A program made the position numbers and the translations under genes. Shown one piece after another: positions 48,747 through 57,320 of a DNA stretch of 64,000 bases (the stretch's first letter is position 1; every line of letters starts with the position of its first letter). Under the pieces are notes generated by a model that did not search any database, had not been told where the DNA came from, and saw only the letters and a program-made list of their open reading frames with translations. Source of the DNA: Verrucomicrobiia bacterium (GTDB lineage Bacteria > Verrucomicrobiota > Verrucomicrobiia > Limisphaerales > JADLHS01); contig JAHCLO010000007.1 of assembly GCA_026125285.1 (NCBI GenBank), positions 174,799-238,798 of the forward strand, read 5' to 3'.

Positions 48747-50519
48747 TCACTTCCAGATTTCGCTAATCGGCCAAACTGCCTCGTCGACAGCGTGTCCAAA
48801 TCCGCCGTTGACCCAGTCATAGGCAAAGCAGCCGGCCCCGACTACCGGAAACTTTCTTGCAGCTGCCCCGCCGATCCTCTTGGCTCCCGCAGCAACGGCG
48901 CGCTTCCTGGCGGCACGCTTAATGGCCTTGTTCATCTCGTCCCTGACTCCTTGGTTATAGGCTGCGATAGGACCATCGGGCTTTTTCTTGATCCTATCAA
49001 CGAACTCTCTCGCTTCGCTCGGCGTCAGATTCTTGAAATTCTTGCCTTTCTGCTTCAGGAAATCGTCCAACTCGTCTTTTACAGCTCTTCTGCAATCAGC
49101 TTCTTTCACACCATTATAAGGCTTTCGGTTGTGGTCCTTATAATCAAGATGGTCGATTCTGGATTCCGGCTCGTCGAAGACGTTCTGGAGGGTCTGCGGA
49201 AGGTCTCGGCAAAGAGACTGAGGCACATAATGATGACCTTTGGGAGAGTGCCCCCATTCATCCACAAAACAGAGGGGGTCATTAAAGACAAAACCGTACA
49301 AGTTAAATCCACCCGCTTCCTCAATCGGATCCCGATTCAGCCACCGTTGCAAATTCGGCTCGTAATAGCGGAAGCCGTAGTAGTAAAGCCCCGCGTTGGC
49401 GTGCCATTCCTTGCTGCTGAAACGGTAGGTGTTCGCCTCCGCCAGCGGGCCGGCCATGCCCAGCAGGTTGCCGTAAGGATCATACTGATACCGCGCCACC
49501 ACCGCCCCATTCGTGTTCACCAACGCCGTGATGTTGCCGTTGGCATCGGCGTGATAGTAGGCGTGAGCGGTTGCAGGTTGCAGGTTGAAGGTTGAGTGAT
49601 CGCTGCGGGCTCGTAGCGCGGGTTTCCAACCTGCTGTATCGCGGATTTGCAATCCGCAGGCGTCGCCAGGCAGCAACGTCACGGAGCGTTCAGGCGGTCT
49701 GCCGAATGGAATTCGGCGATACAGCGGAGTGCAACTCCGCGCTACGGCCGGGGCTATCCCGAGCGTGGCGTTGGTCAGTTCATTCCGATTGTTCACGCCA
49801 AAGGTTTGCACGAGTGCGTTGTTGGTCCGGTGCTGCAAGTTCCAGGCTTTATCATACGCATACCCAAACTGCTCCTGCAACCGTGGCGTTGTCGTGTTCG
49901 CTTCCCAGCCCTTGGCCGTCTGCAACTGGCCGATGTTGTCGTAAGTGTAATCCACGTAGTTGCCCCCGGTGAAGGTCTGCCGCGTGCGCTGGTTGGCGGC
50001 GTTCACCTGGTATTCATGCTGGTTGAGCACGTTGAGGTATTGATTGTGCAACATGGTGCCCGTCAGCCGGGCCAACGTGTCGTATTCCTGGGTCAGGTAA
50101 AGATGGTAATCGGTGCTCTCATCGGCATACCAGACGCTCGGCAGTTCCAGTTCATGGACCTGGACGGACGCGCCGGCAAGGTAGCTATAGCGGAACGTCC
50201 CCGCCGCCGAGGTGACGTTGGTGAGGCGGGCCAGGTTGTCGTAACCGTAGCTTTGCGTCCAGGGCGAGGTATTGGGTTGGCGCACGGCCAACCCCGCCCG
50301 CCGCCGCGCGTTGTAGGTGTAACTCACCGTGTCCTCCGTCCACGGGCCGTCCTCGCTCACCAACTGGCTGGCGTCGGTGTAGGTGAAGCGCGTTTGCCCC
50401 ACGGCATCCACCACGTTGGTCAGGCGGTTCAGTCCGTCGTAGTGCAGCACGTCCGAGGTGTGCAAATTGGCGATAGAGCCGGGGGGCGGGAGAAGTTCCC
50501 GAACATCGCATCGCCTCAA
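48747..50519 (-). CDS. Rhs polymorphic toxin with GHH-type nuclease C-terminus, 5'-truncated
   Basis: RHS repeats with YD/YxY patterns (LHYDGLNRLTNVVDAVGQTR, YGYDNLARLTNVTSAAGTFR, YTYDNIGQLQTAKG) lead to the core end (NANGLYYYGFRYYEP-like NAGLYYYGFRYYEPNLQRWL) and the junction NLYGFVFNDPLCFVDEWG. The toxin domain starts GHSPKGHHYVPQSLCRDLP, a GHH motif of the HNH/endonuclease VII-like Rhs toxins, and ends with helical QGVRDEMNKAIKRAARKR. The 5' end is cut by the GH36 gene (3-base overlap). A dispersed repeat is inserted in frame (about residues 255-300). Confidence 0.82.
   Translation of the reverse strand: MRRCDVRELLPPPGSIANLHTSDVLHYDGLNRLTNVVDAVGQTRFTYTDASQLVSEDGPWTEDTVSYTYNARRRAGLAVRQPNTSPWTQSYGYDNLARLTNVTSAAGTFRYSYLAGASVQVHELELPSVWYADESTDYHLYLTQEYDTLARLTGTMLHNQYLNVLNQHEYQVNAANQRTRQTFTGGNYVDYTYDNIGQLQTAKGWEANTTTPRLQEQFGYAYDKAWNLQHRTNNALVQTFGVNNRNELTNATLGIAPAVARSCTPLYRRIPFGRPPERSVTLLPGDACGLQIRDTAGWKPALRARSDHSTFNLQPATAHAYYHADANGNITALVNTNGAVVARYQYDPYGNLLGMAGPLAEANTYRFSSKEWHANAGLYYYGFRYYEPNLQRWLNRDPIEEAGGFNLYGFVFNDPLCFVDEWGHSPKGHHYVPQSLCRDLPQTLQNVFDEPESRIDHLDYKDHNRKPYNGVKEADCRRAVKDELDDFLKQKGKNFKNLTPSEAREFVDRIKKKPDGPIAAYNQGVRDEMNKAIKRAARKRAVAAGAKRIGGAAARKFPVVGAGCFAYDWVNGGFGHAVDEAVWPISEIWK
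49569..49596. repeat. Heptamer-like tandem repeat (GGTTGCA) inside Rhs
   Basis: GGTTGCAGGTTGCAGGTTGA then AGGTTGAG is a run with a 7-base period, in the same position of the Rhs gene as the (CTGGATG)x4 run of the other Rhs copy. It sits directly beside the inserted repeat at 49609. Confidence 0.7.
49609..49745. repeat. Dispersed palindromic repeat (GCTCGTAGCGC family), copy 2, inside Rhs
   Basis: This is the same family as 43571-43706 (GCTCGTAGCGCG, GCGGATTTGCAATCCGC, CCGAATGGAATTCGGCG). It adds about 45 codons to the Rhs protein (CTPLYRRIPFGRPPERSVTL) without a stop codon, and the Rhs core resumes with HAYYHADANG. The Rhs copy at 47073 lacks the insertion. Confidence 0.85.
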
Positions 50520-53041
50520 AAGCCACCTGAAGCCCCTGTCTTTCGATATGTGACAATCATCGCTGCTGGCTGCGTGGGCGCGGTCACGAGCAGGCCTCGC
50601 TCCATCAACTCGCTGCCAGCGAATTCCTGCGTTACGTCCGGTCTGTCGAGATCGTTCACCACGTATCGCCCTTGGGGATCAAGTGCGCGAAGCTTGAGAC
50701 GGGCGGATTCGTAGATGCTGTTCGCGCGGCGAAAGGCCTGGACAACACCCTGGCCGGTTTGCGGACGGTCAAACTGCCAGGCGATCCAAGCGTCGTTGGC
50801 CGTCGTGTAGGGACTGAGCGGATAGAAGTCGCCGAAGTAGTTCGGCGCAACATCATTCTTCCATTGTGAGAGCAACCGTCGCGCGTCACCGAAGGGCAGG
50901 TCCGTGCGTCGCATGTCGAAGCAGGCGTTGAAACTCGAACACATCGCGCTGCGGAAGCTGTAAACGTCCATCGCGCTGGTGCCCGTTCCGAAGAAAGGCA
51001 TCCAGAAAGCCAGGCCGTAGGTGTGGCACTGTTGGCCGACGGGCTCCATGATGTAATCGCTGCGCAACAACGGCACCGAGCGGCGCAGGGTTTCGAGGTC
51101 GTTGCGATGACCGCCACTGGCACAGGTATCAATCAGCAGGTTGGGGAAGCGCTGTCGTAACGCATCCCAGAACGCGAGATAGCCCGTGATATAATGATTC
51201 TCTGTGATTCCCTGCCGATCCGGCGCATCCGCTTCGCGCCAATAACCAAGCGGGTCAATGTTGTAATCCTGCCGATACAGGTCAATGCCCTGCTCGCGGA
51301 TCGTGTTGCTGATGTGCTCCACCAGCCAGGCGTGAGCCTCCGGATGTCCGAGGTTCAGCAGCTTCTGTTCGCCATTCTTGCCCAATAGCCAGGCCGGATT
51401 GTTCGTGTAAAGAAACGTGCCGGGCGTCACACGCTCCGGTTCGAACCACACAATGGTCCTCACGCCCTTGGCACGCGCATGATCGCTGATGGCTCGCAAG
51501 CCACGCGGGAAACGATCCGTGTCCACCTCCCATGTGCCGGTGCGCGGCCAACCACCACCGTAATGCCAATACCAGCCGGCATCCATCCACCAGTAATCCA
51601 GCGGCAGCTTCTCTTCGAGATACCGGTCCACGAACAGCATCTGGCTCGCTTCGTCGGCGTGGATCATCTCGCCGAACTGATGCGAGCTGCACGCGGCCAT
51701 TATTGGGCCGGGCAATTTGCCGCCAGGCCTCGGGAGGTTGTGTGCGAGCATCCAGCGCCGCCAGAGGTTCTGCGCGCGAATCCAGTCTCCGCGCCAAAAC
51801 TGGAGTACGACCAGCGGCGTACGGATTTCTTCACCGGGCTTGAGTCGGAAGTGAGTATTCTCCTGTCCCGCGATGATCTGAAGTCCGCGATCCTGGTCGC
51901 GGGTGAACTCGGCGAACCATTGCCCCGGCCAGCCGACGACGGCAATCACACCCTCGTCCGGCTGCAATTCCAGATTGAAGTACGGGAAGACGTGGCCGAG
52001 TGGGCGACCGGCTGGCGGGGCGAAGCGGAGTTTGTCCTTTGGCTTGAGCGTCGTCGTGAGCGGTTCGAAATCGTCGGCACGAACGAACGTGCCTTTGTGA
52101 TGATGCAGCAGAAACTCACGCCCGCTGCCGCGAGTCAGGCTGGTATCGAGTGCCCGAAGGTCCGAGAGCATGGGCGTTTCCCGCGCGCCAGTGTTCTTGA
52201 AGTAAACCGTCCACTCAACGTTGGGGAAATCCGCATACTCGATGGAAACGCAGCGCACCTGCAGGCCGGTATGCGGGTCGGTCCAGGTGAGTTCGTAGCC
52301 GCCGACGTGAGGAGGCGGGCTCGGGTCGGATCGCACCGCCTCGTTACCTCGGCGGCTACGCGAAAACTGCCAGGTCTTGAGCAATTCCGCGGACGCCTTG
52401 CCATCGTACACAAACGAGAACGGCAGGTCGGTCGAGTAGGGCGCGCGTTCAGCTTCACGCAACGGCAAATCGGCGAGCCAGAGTTCGCGTCCATCCTGTA
52501 GCGTCACTTTCGCTTCCGCCCAATTCGATTGGTCGCACGAGATGCCGTCCGGGGTTTCGTCCACCTGAATGACAAACTCTGCAGCGCCTCCCAGGTCCAC
52601 GGTCACGGGCCTCCCCGCCATGCCTTCGCGCATAACGCCGGAACGGAATTTCTCCGTGCCACCCACGCTCACGGAGAACTCCACACTGCCGCGACCACCG
52701 CTGGTTTGTTCGTTGCTGTCCACGCCGACAATGGCGCTGAAGCGTGCGCCTGGCCCAGGCAAGCGCACGACGATCTTGCTGAATGCGTGGCAATAGAGGC
52801 CGCGGGTGTATTCCTTGTCCACGATGCGCATGGGTCTGCCGCCGCGCGCGTTCTTCTGCACGGGATCATGATTGGCCAGGACGATGAGCGCGGGCTCGGT
52901 CGGTTGTTGCAGTGGTTGGCCGGCAAACTTGGCGGCAGACCATTGCCTCGCTTCCGCCAGTTCCTCCGGCATCACCGATACGGCAGGAGCCGACATCGCG
53001 ACCGACAATCCGATCACCACGCATCCAAGCCCAGGTTTCAT
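50516..53041 (-). CDS. GH36-type alpha-galactosidase with NPCBM domain (841 aa)
   Basis: A signal peptide (LGCVVIGLSVAMSAPAVS) is followed by an NPCBM-like domain (GLYCHAFSKIVVRLPGPGAR, EFVIQVDETPDGISCD). The catalytic part carries the GH36/27/31-clan pattern: FVDRYLEEKLPLDYWWMDAG, GVRTIVWFEPERVTPGTF, IDLYRQDYNIDPLGYW with the nucleophile Asp (about residue 590), and DTCASGGHRNDLE with the acid/base region (about residue 640). It hydrolyses alpha-galactosides outside the cell or in the periplasm. The stop overlaps the start of the truncated Rhs frame, so it was probably placed here by recombination. Confidence 0.92.
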   Translation of the reverse strand: MKPGLGCVVIGLSVAMSAPAVSVMPEELAEARQWSAAKFAGQPLQQPTEPALIVLANHDPVQKNARGGRPMRIVDKEYTRGLYCHAFSKIVVRLPGPGARFSAIVGVDSNEQTSGGRGSVEFSVSVGGTEKFRSGVMREGMAGRPVTVDLGGAAEFVIQVDETPDGISCDQSNWAEAKVTLQDGRELWLADLPLREAERAPYSTDLPFSFVYDGKASAELLKTWQFSRSRRGNEAVRSDPSPPPHVGGYELTWTDPHTGLQVRCVSIEYADFPNVEWTVYFKNTGARETPMLSDLRALDTSLTRGSGREFLLHHHKGTFVRADDFEPLTTTLKPKDKLRFAPPAGRPLGHVFPYFNLELQPDEGVIAVVGWPGQWFAEFTRDQDRGLQIIAGQENTHFRLKPGEEIRTPLVVLQFWRGDWIRAQNLWRRWMLAHNLPRPGGKLPGPIMAACSSHQFGEMIHADEASQMLFVDRYLEEKLPLDYWWMDAGWYWHYGGGWPRTGTWEVDTDRFPRGLRAISDHARAKGVRTIVWFEPERVTPGTFLYTNNPAWLLGKNGEQKLLNLGHPEAHAWLVEHISNTIREQGIDLYRQDYNIDPLGYWREADAPDRQGITENHYITGYLAFWDALRQRFPNLLIDTCASGGHRNDLETLRRSVPLLRSDYIMEPVGQQCHTYGLAFWMPFFGTGTSAMDVYSFRSAMCSSFNACFDMRRTDLPFGDARRLLSQWKNDVAPNYFGDFYPLSPYTTANDAWIAWQFDRPQTGQGVVQAFRRANSIYESARLKLRALDPQGRYVVNDLDRPDVTQEFAGSELMERGLLVTAPTQPAAMIVTYRKTGASGGF

Positions 53042-53093
53042 AATCAGCCCTTTCCCAAATTCCGCACATTGCGCACCCAAACCGCAACGTGCG

Positions 53094-54347
53094 TTACAAC
53101 TTGAACTGCGGAATCTTCAACAGTTCGCCGTCCTTAAGCGCCGACTCATGGGCCACAATGCCGGACACCGTCATGTTCAATGCCGTGGCAATGTCCACGA
53201 GCGGCTTGCGATCCTTAAGAATGGCCGTAACGAATTCATTCATCAGATGGCCGTGCGACCCGCCGTGCCCGCCGGCGGAGACGCCCGGCGGAAGTGGAGG
53301 ACGTTGGAGGTTCACCTTCGGTTGTTCCAAACCCCGGAAGGCATTGAAATACACCGACCCTTTGTCGCCCCGGATGCGTCCCATCTCACCCTCGTTGGTG
53401 GGCGTATCCCAACTCACGCCCATGCGCGCCATGCCGCCTTCGCTCGTGCGGAACAGGGCGATCTCCGTGCCGAACGGATTCTGGTACGGATTGTTCGCCG
53501 GCTGCAGATGGTGGATGCGGCTCGGGATGCCCATGCAGGAAACTTCGGTGAAACTGCCGCCCGTCACCCCCACGTAATAGGCGTTCGAGTGCGTGGGATA
53601 CCACTGCGGCGGCAGACCGATGCGCCAGCCTTTGTAGGAATCAATCGGCTGCTCCATGTAATGATAATACTCGCCCTCGGCATAGACGATCCGGCCAAGC
53701 TGGCCGGCGTGGAAAAGCTGCCGCATCGCGTGCAGGTCCTCGTGAAAGCAGGACGTCTCGAACATCATGAACTTGAGCCCGCTTTTCTTCACAGCTTCGA
53801 ACAACTGGTCCGCTTCTTCCAGTGACCCGAACACCGCCGGGACGGCTGTCCCCACGTGTTTGCCGTGCTTCAGGACTTCGATGCAATGTCTCGCGTGATT
53901 GGGGGCGTCGGTTGCGACGAAAACCGCTTCAATCTTGTCGTCCTTCACCAGCTCTTCGAGCGAAGGATAAGTCTTCTCGCAGCGAACCGCTTTCGCCAAT
54001 CCCGCACAACGCTCGGGAATCAGGTCGCTCACCGCCACCACCTCGACGTTGGGATGATTTTGGAAGCCGAACACCGCGCCAAACTTGCAGACGCCATAAC
54101 CTACGATGCCCACGCGCAGCTTGCGGTCGGAAAACGGTTTCCAGCCCTCGTGCGCCTCCGCCGGCGTGGGCGCAGCCTCGAAGCCGGCAATGGGCTTCTC
54201 CGCGCCTGACACGGCTTGTTGAATTCCCAGCACCGTCGCGCTCGCGCCCATGGTTTGCAGGAAGGAGCGGCGGTTGATTGCGCTTGCGCGCAAACCCCGG
54301 GCTTTGGAGTGCTTGTTTGGAGTGGAAGAATCTTTGGACTGCTTCAT
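53094..54347 (-). CDS. Gfo/Idh/MocA oxidoreductase with Tat signal
   Basis: The start at 54347 (MKQSKDSSTPNKHSKARGLR) precedes a twin-arginine signal INRRSFLQTMGASATVLGIQ, so the protein is exported folded, with its cofactor. The NAD(P)-binding Rossmann part reads VGIVGYGVCKFGAVFGFQNH, and the catalytic EKP motif is replaced by GKHVGTAVPAVFG (K-x-V-G-T-A). It then has the C-terminal Gfo/Idh domain (GNAYYVGVTGGSFTEVSC, GGHGGSHGHLMNEFVTAI). Probably involved in sugar or cyclitol oxidation together with the GH36 enzyme gene, which is 52 nt downstream. Confidence 0.93.
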   Translation of the reverse strand: MKQSKDSSTPNKHSKARGLRASAINRRSFLQTMGASATVLGIQQAVSGAEKPIAGFEAAPTPAEAHEGWKPFSDRKLRVGIVGYGVCKFGAVFGFQNHPNVEVVAVSDLIPERCAGLAKAVRCEKTYPSLEELVKDDKIEAVFVATDAPNHARHCIEVLKHGKHVGTAVPAVFGSLEEADQLFEAVKKSGLKFMMFETSCFHEDLHAMRQLFHAGQLGRIVYAEGEYYHYMEQPIDSYKGWRIGLPPQWYPTHSNAYYVGVTGGSFTEVSCMGIPSRIHHLQPANNPYQNPFGTEIALFRTSEGGMARMGVSWDTPTNEGEMGRIRGDKGSVYFNAFRGLEQPKVNLQRPPLPPGVSAGGHGGSHGHLMNEFVTAILKDRKPLVDIATALNMTVSGIVAHESALKDGELLKIPQFKL

Positions 54348-54485
54348 GGCTTGCGAGTGTAAGTCGCGGCAGGATTTCGTAAAGCCGGGAAACACGACAA
54401 AGCTTGAAGCCCGAGCAGTTCTCAGCCGGGTGCTCGGGAGCACTGGAACGTTTCAATCCTCACTGTTCGCCACACAGCTGTTGAC

Positions 54486-54965
54486 CTAAACGGCATTGGT
54501 CGCCAGCGCCACCCCTAGGATGTCATCGTAACCGGGTGTGGCAATGGCGGTGTATTGATTGAGATGGTTGGCCGTGTAGGTCGTCTCCCGCAAATTCCAC
54601 CCGTTGGTGTCCCCGCCCGACTGCGCCATCTTGCGGTTGCCGATGTTGTCGTAGCCGTAGCCGAAGTGCTGGCCGGCCACGGGTAGCATGTCCGGCCAAT
54701 ACCGCCGCGCGCCGGTCAGTTCGTTCCGGTCGTTGTAATCGTATTGCCAATACGAACCGTCCTCCAGCGCCGCCCGCGTCCGCCGGTTCAGGGCGTCGTA
54801 GGTGTAGCCGTGCGAGGAGACGTTGGCACCGTCCACCTCGTTGACAATCGCCCCCAGCCGCATCCCGTATTGCCAGGAACGGCTTGTGGTCAGAATCGTC
54901 GTGCTGTTGGAGTGGCACATGGTGGTTGACGTTGGCTGAAGATGGCAATGAAGTCGAGCCACCAA
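54486..54965 (-). pseudogene. Rhs core fragment
   Basis: NVSSHGYTYDALNRRTRAAL, YDYNDRNELTGARRYWPDM and FGYGYDNIGNRKMAQSGGDT are YD repeats of the Rhs core, without a toxin domain. It lies on the same strand upstream of the GH36 and oxidoreductase genes, and the Rhs gene at 48747 lies downstream of them. It may be the upstream part of the same original Rhs gene, now separated by the inserted pair. Confidence 0.75.
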
Positions 54966-55436
54966 TCACTCGCGAGCAGCCCAGTCTGCCGCAGCAAATT
55001 TCCAGGACTCCCTGAGGCCAAGACGTACAAGGCTATCGGCATCCAAAAGTGTAGGACTCATTCCGAGCGCTGGATGAACCGGTTTGGGATCGGGATTCTC
55101 TGGGTCGTAAAAGGTTTGGAGATTCATCGCGCAAAGCCTTAGCGGCCATGGATAGTCGCACCCCACGATTCCTACAGTGTTCATCACAATGCGGATCTGT
55201 GCCTGCACCCTTCTAAACCTGATCGGATCAAATCGGTTAATCAAGCTGATTGCCTCCGCGACTGCCGCTGTAAAATCCGCACGCGTTTGCGGATTGTGAT
55301 CAAGCACCTGAATCCCACTCTTGATCTCGGCTGGAGCCATGCGGCAGGCCATCGCTCGCAGAATGACTCCCGGAAGCCCTAGGAGATAATAGCGCGAAAA
55401 CATCCCGTAATAGTAACTGCATCCTCGTTTCGGCAT
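54966..55436 (-). CDS. Hypothetical protein (156 aa)
   Basis: The frame starts MPKRGCSYYYGMFSRYYLLG and continues with AEIKSGIQVLDHNPQTRADF and WPLRLCAMNLQTFYDPENPD. It ends at the base before the Rhs fragment frame. No family is recognised. Size and position would fit an immunity protein of a lost toxin cassette; this is only positional inference. Confidence 0.5.
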   Translation of the reverse strand: MPKRGCSYYYGMFSRYYLLGLPGVILRAMACRMAPAEIKSGIQVLDHNPQTRADFTAAVAEAISLINRFDPIRFRRVQAQIRIVMNTVGIVGCDYPWPLRLCAMNLQTFYDPENPDPKPVHPALGMSPTLLDADSLVRLGLRESWKFAAADWAARE

Positions 55437-55474
55437 GACTCAGCCAAGTTAGACCATTTGGAGAGGATCGGCAA

Positions 55475-55693
55475 TTACTGGCTGAAGCCCTGCTCGAACA
55501 ATTGAGCTGCGCTCTCAAACACATCCCATGCCGCCAGCGCATCGAATCCCACGCCTCCGTTCATCAGAAGGGCTGCTTCTGTGGCGTCGAGGTCTCCATA
55601 CGCGGTTTCCCCACGGGCTAAAGCCACCGCACTCCAGACGCTCTCGCAAAGTCCAGACCTCACCGTGCCGCGCGCAGCGTCTGGAGTGCTCAC
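55475..55693 (-). CDS. Small hypothetical protein (72 aa)
   Basis: MSTPDAARGTVRSGLCESVW, then ALARGETAYGDLDATEAALLMNGGVGFDALAA, suggests a small, mostly helical acidic protein. It has no recognised domain and lies 78 nt downstream of the DUF971 gene on the same strand. The real start could be different. Confidence 0.4.
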   Translation of the reverse strand: MSTPDAARGTVRSGLCESVWSAVALARGETAYGDLDATEAALLMNGGVGFDALAAWDVFESAAQLFEQGFSQ

Positions 55694-55771
55694 GCGTTCA
55701 CCGCCGCTGTTTCCTGCGCGCGAGATCGCCAGCCGTTGATCCTCCGCCTCGTCACCGCCCGCAACAGCGGT

Positions 55772-56080
55772 TCAATCCGCGTTCGCCGCCGCCAGCTTGC
55801 GCAGATAATCGAAGGAGTATAGCCCGCTGTTGTGCCCGTCGCCCCAGACCGGTTGGATGGCGTAAGTTCCCACCATCGCGAAACTCTTCAAGACGAACGC
55901 GACCGGCGTCAGGGTCGCGGTCGGTCCCCTGTGAAGTTGCCCCAGCACATCCACTTCTCCCTGGCAACCAGCGCACGGGCAGGCGCGGCGCAACGATTCC
56001 AGGGAAATGAAGGTTTCCTCACCGTTCTCCCACTTGAGGGCCAGTTCGTTGCCAATGTGCTGAATATCGAGAGGTCGCAT
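55772..56080 (-). CDS. DUF971 / GBBH-like domain protein (102 aa)
   Basis: MRPLDIQHIGNELALKWENG, SLRRACPCAGCQGE with a Cys cluster, YAIQPVWGDGHNSGLYSFDY and LRKLAA are the marks of DUF971, a small domain shared with the N-terminus of gamma-butyrobetaine hydroxylase and with ApbC/Mrp Fe-S carriers. The cysteines suggest a metal or Fe-S role. Stand-alone. It is divergent from the metal transporter operon (about 260 nt). Confidence 0.88.
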   Translation of the reverse strand: MRPLDIQHIGNELALKWENGEETFISLESLRRACPCAGCQGEVDVLGQLHRGPTATLTPVAFVLKSFAMVGTYAIQPVWGDGHNSGLYSFDYLRKLAAANAD

Positions 56081-56197
56081 GGCGGGAGCTTAACGGGGCA
56101 CCGCGCGCAGGCCAAGCCGGAGAGTTATCGGGTGAAGTGACGGTTCCGCGCGCGCCGTTCCAAACGGGGAACATTTCCTCAACGGCGCTTTCAAATC

Positions 56198-56263
56198 GAT
56201 AGCAGCGAACGTGAGTTCGCTCCGACTTTCAGCATGGTTGAGCCGGCTAACGTCGGCGGCCAC
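56198..56263. repeat. Dispersed palindromic element, copy 2 (AGCGAAC/AGCCGGC family)
   Basis: ATAGCAGCGAAC-gtga-GTTCGCT and GAGCCGGC-taac-GTCGGCGGC form two hairpins, the same two-hairpin plan and GTAGCAGC-type end as the element at 2524-2619, but with the two stems in swapped order and a slightly worn 3' end (GGCCAC). Confidence 0.65.
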
Positions 56264-56295
56264 AGGGTTTTGAAAGAAGCTCCTCAGTTTCACCA

Positions 56296-56342
56296 TTGAC
56301 ACGGCCCCTCCATCAATTATAGTCGCACCTAACTTTACTATA
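56296..56342 (+). promoter_or_regulatory. Promoter of the metal transporter operon with overlapping inverted repeat
   Basis: TTGACA (56296-56301) and TATAGT (56318-56323) are 16 nt apart, a strong sigma-70 promoter. TATAGT and ACTATA (56337-56342) form an inverted repeat with a 13-nt centre that contains CACCTAAC, whose complement GTTAGGTG resembles half-sites of DtxR/MntR regulators. A repressor bound here would cover the -10 box and the start. The start codon follows at once, so the mRNA would be nearly leaderless. Confidence 0.55.
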
Positions 56343-57313
56343 TGGCTCTATACAGCACCACGCTCCTTTCGCGCCCAGCCATCGGCTGGACGGCGTCCCC
56401 CGCCCCACTGGTAGTGCTCTTGGCGTCAGCCGCTCTCTGGCTCGCGGCACCCGTGATCAGTGCCGGCGCGGAACGCAAGATCAAGGTGGCCGCCACGGTC
56501 ACGATGGTGACCGATTTGGTTAGGCAGGTGGGGGGAGACCGCGTGGAAGTGATGGGGCTGATGGGGCCGGGTGTGGATCCGCACCTTTACAAAGCGTCTG
56601 CCTCGGACATTGTCAAACTGCAACAGGCAGATGTCATCTTCTATTGCGGATTGCTGTTGGAAGGCAAAATGCAGGACATCTTCGCCCGCCTGGCGCGGAC
56701 CAAAAAGTTTGTGTATCCCGTGACCGAAGCCATTCCGCTCGAACAATTGCTCGAACCGCCAGAGTTCGCCGGCCACTACGATCCGCACGTCTGGTTTGAC
56801 GCGAGGCTCTGGTCGCTGTGCGTGGACACGGTGGTCAAGGGCCTGAGCGAATTCGATCCCGCGAGCAAGGCGCATTTCGAAAAGCGCGGCGCCGAATACC
56901 AAGCCCGGCTGGCGGAGTTACACCAATGGGCGCTGAAGCAAGCTGACGCGCTGCCCAAGGAAGCTCGCATCCTGATCACCAGTCACGATGCGTTCAATTA
57001 CCTCGGGCGCGCCTACGGCTTTGAAGTGGTGGCCTTGCAAGGCATCTCCACCGTCACGGAAACCAGTTCCGCCGACATGGTAAAACTGGTGGAATTCATC
57101 CGGCAGCGGCGGGTGAAAGCCATATTTGTCGAGTCGAGCGTGCCCCACCGAACCATTGAACGCGTGGCCCGGGACGCGGGCGTGAAGATTGGTGGCGAGT
57201 TGTTTTCGGACGCCACCGGTACGCCCGGCCAACGGGAACGGGACTACGATCTCGGCACCTATGAGGGCATGGTGAAACACAACTTCAACACCATCGTTGA
57301 AGCCTTGAAGTAA
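56342..57313 (+). CDS. Mn/Zn ABC transporter substrate-binding protein
   Basis: The 323-aa lipoprotein-like or periplasmic protein has a signal segment (LVVLLASAALWLAAPVISAG) and the metal-binding scaffold of cluster A-I proteins: VAATVTMVTDLVRQVGGDRV, MGPGVDPHLYKAS (first His ligand), AGHYDPHVWFDARLW (second His), SSVPHRTIERVARDAGV (Glu) and GTPGQRERDYDLGTYEGMVKHN (Asp). The MGPG-DPH-Y pattern is more like manganese- than zinc-specific proteins, but no His-rich loop is present. First gene of the operon. Confidence 0.93.
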   Translation: MALYSTTLLSRPAIGWTASPAPLVVLLASAALWLAAPVISAGAERKIKVAATVTMVTDLVRQVGGDRVEVMGLMGPGVDPHLYKASASDIVKLQQADVIFYCGLLLEGKMQDIFARLARTKKFVYPVTEAIPLEQLLEPPEFAGHYDPHVWFDARLWSLCVDTVVKGLSEFDPASKAHFEKRGAEYQARLAELHQWALKQADALPKEARILITSHDAFNYLGRAYGFEVVALQGISTVTETSSADMVKLVEFIRQRRVKAIFVESSVPHRTIERVARDAGVKIGGELFSDATGTPGQRERDYDLGTYEGMVKHNFNTIVEALK

Positions 57314-57320
57314 GTTTCCT

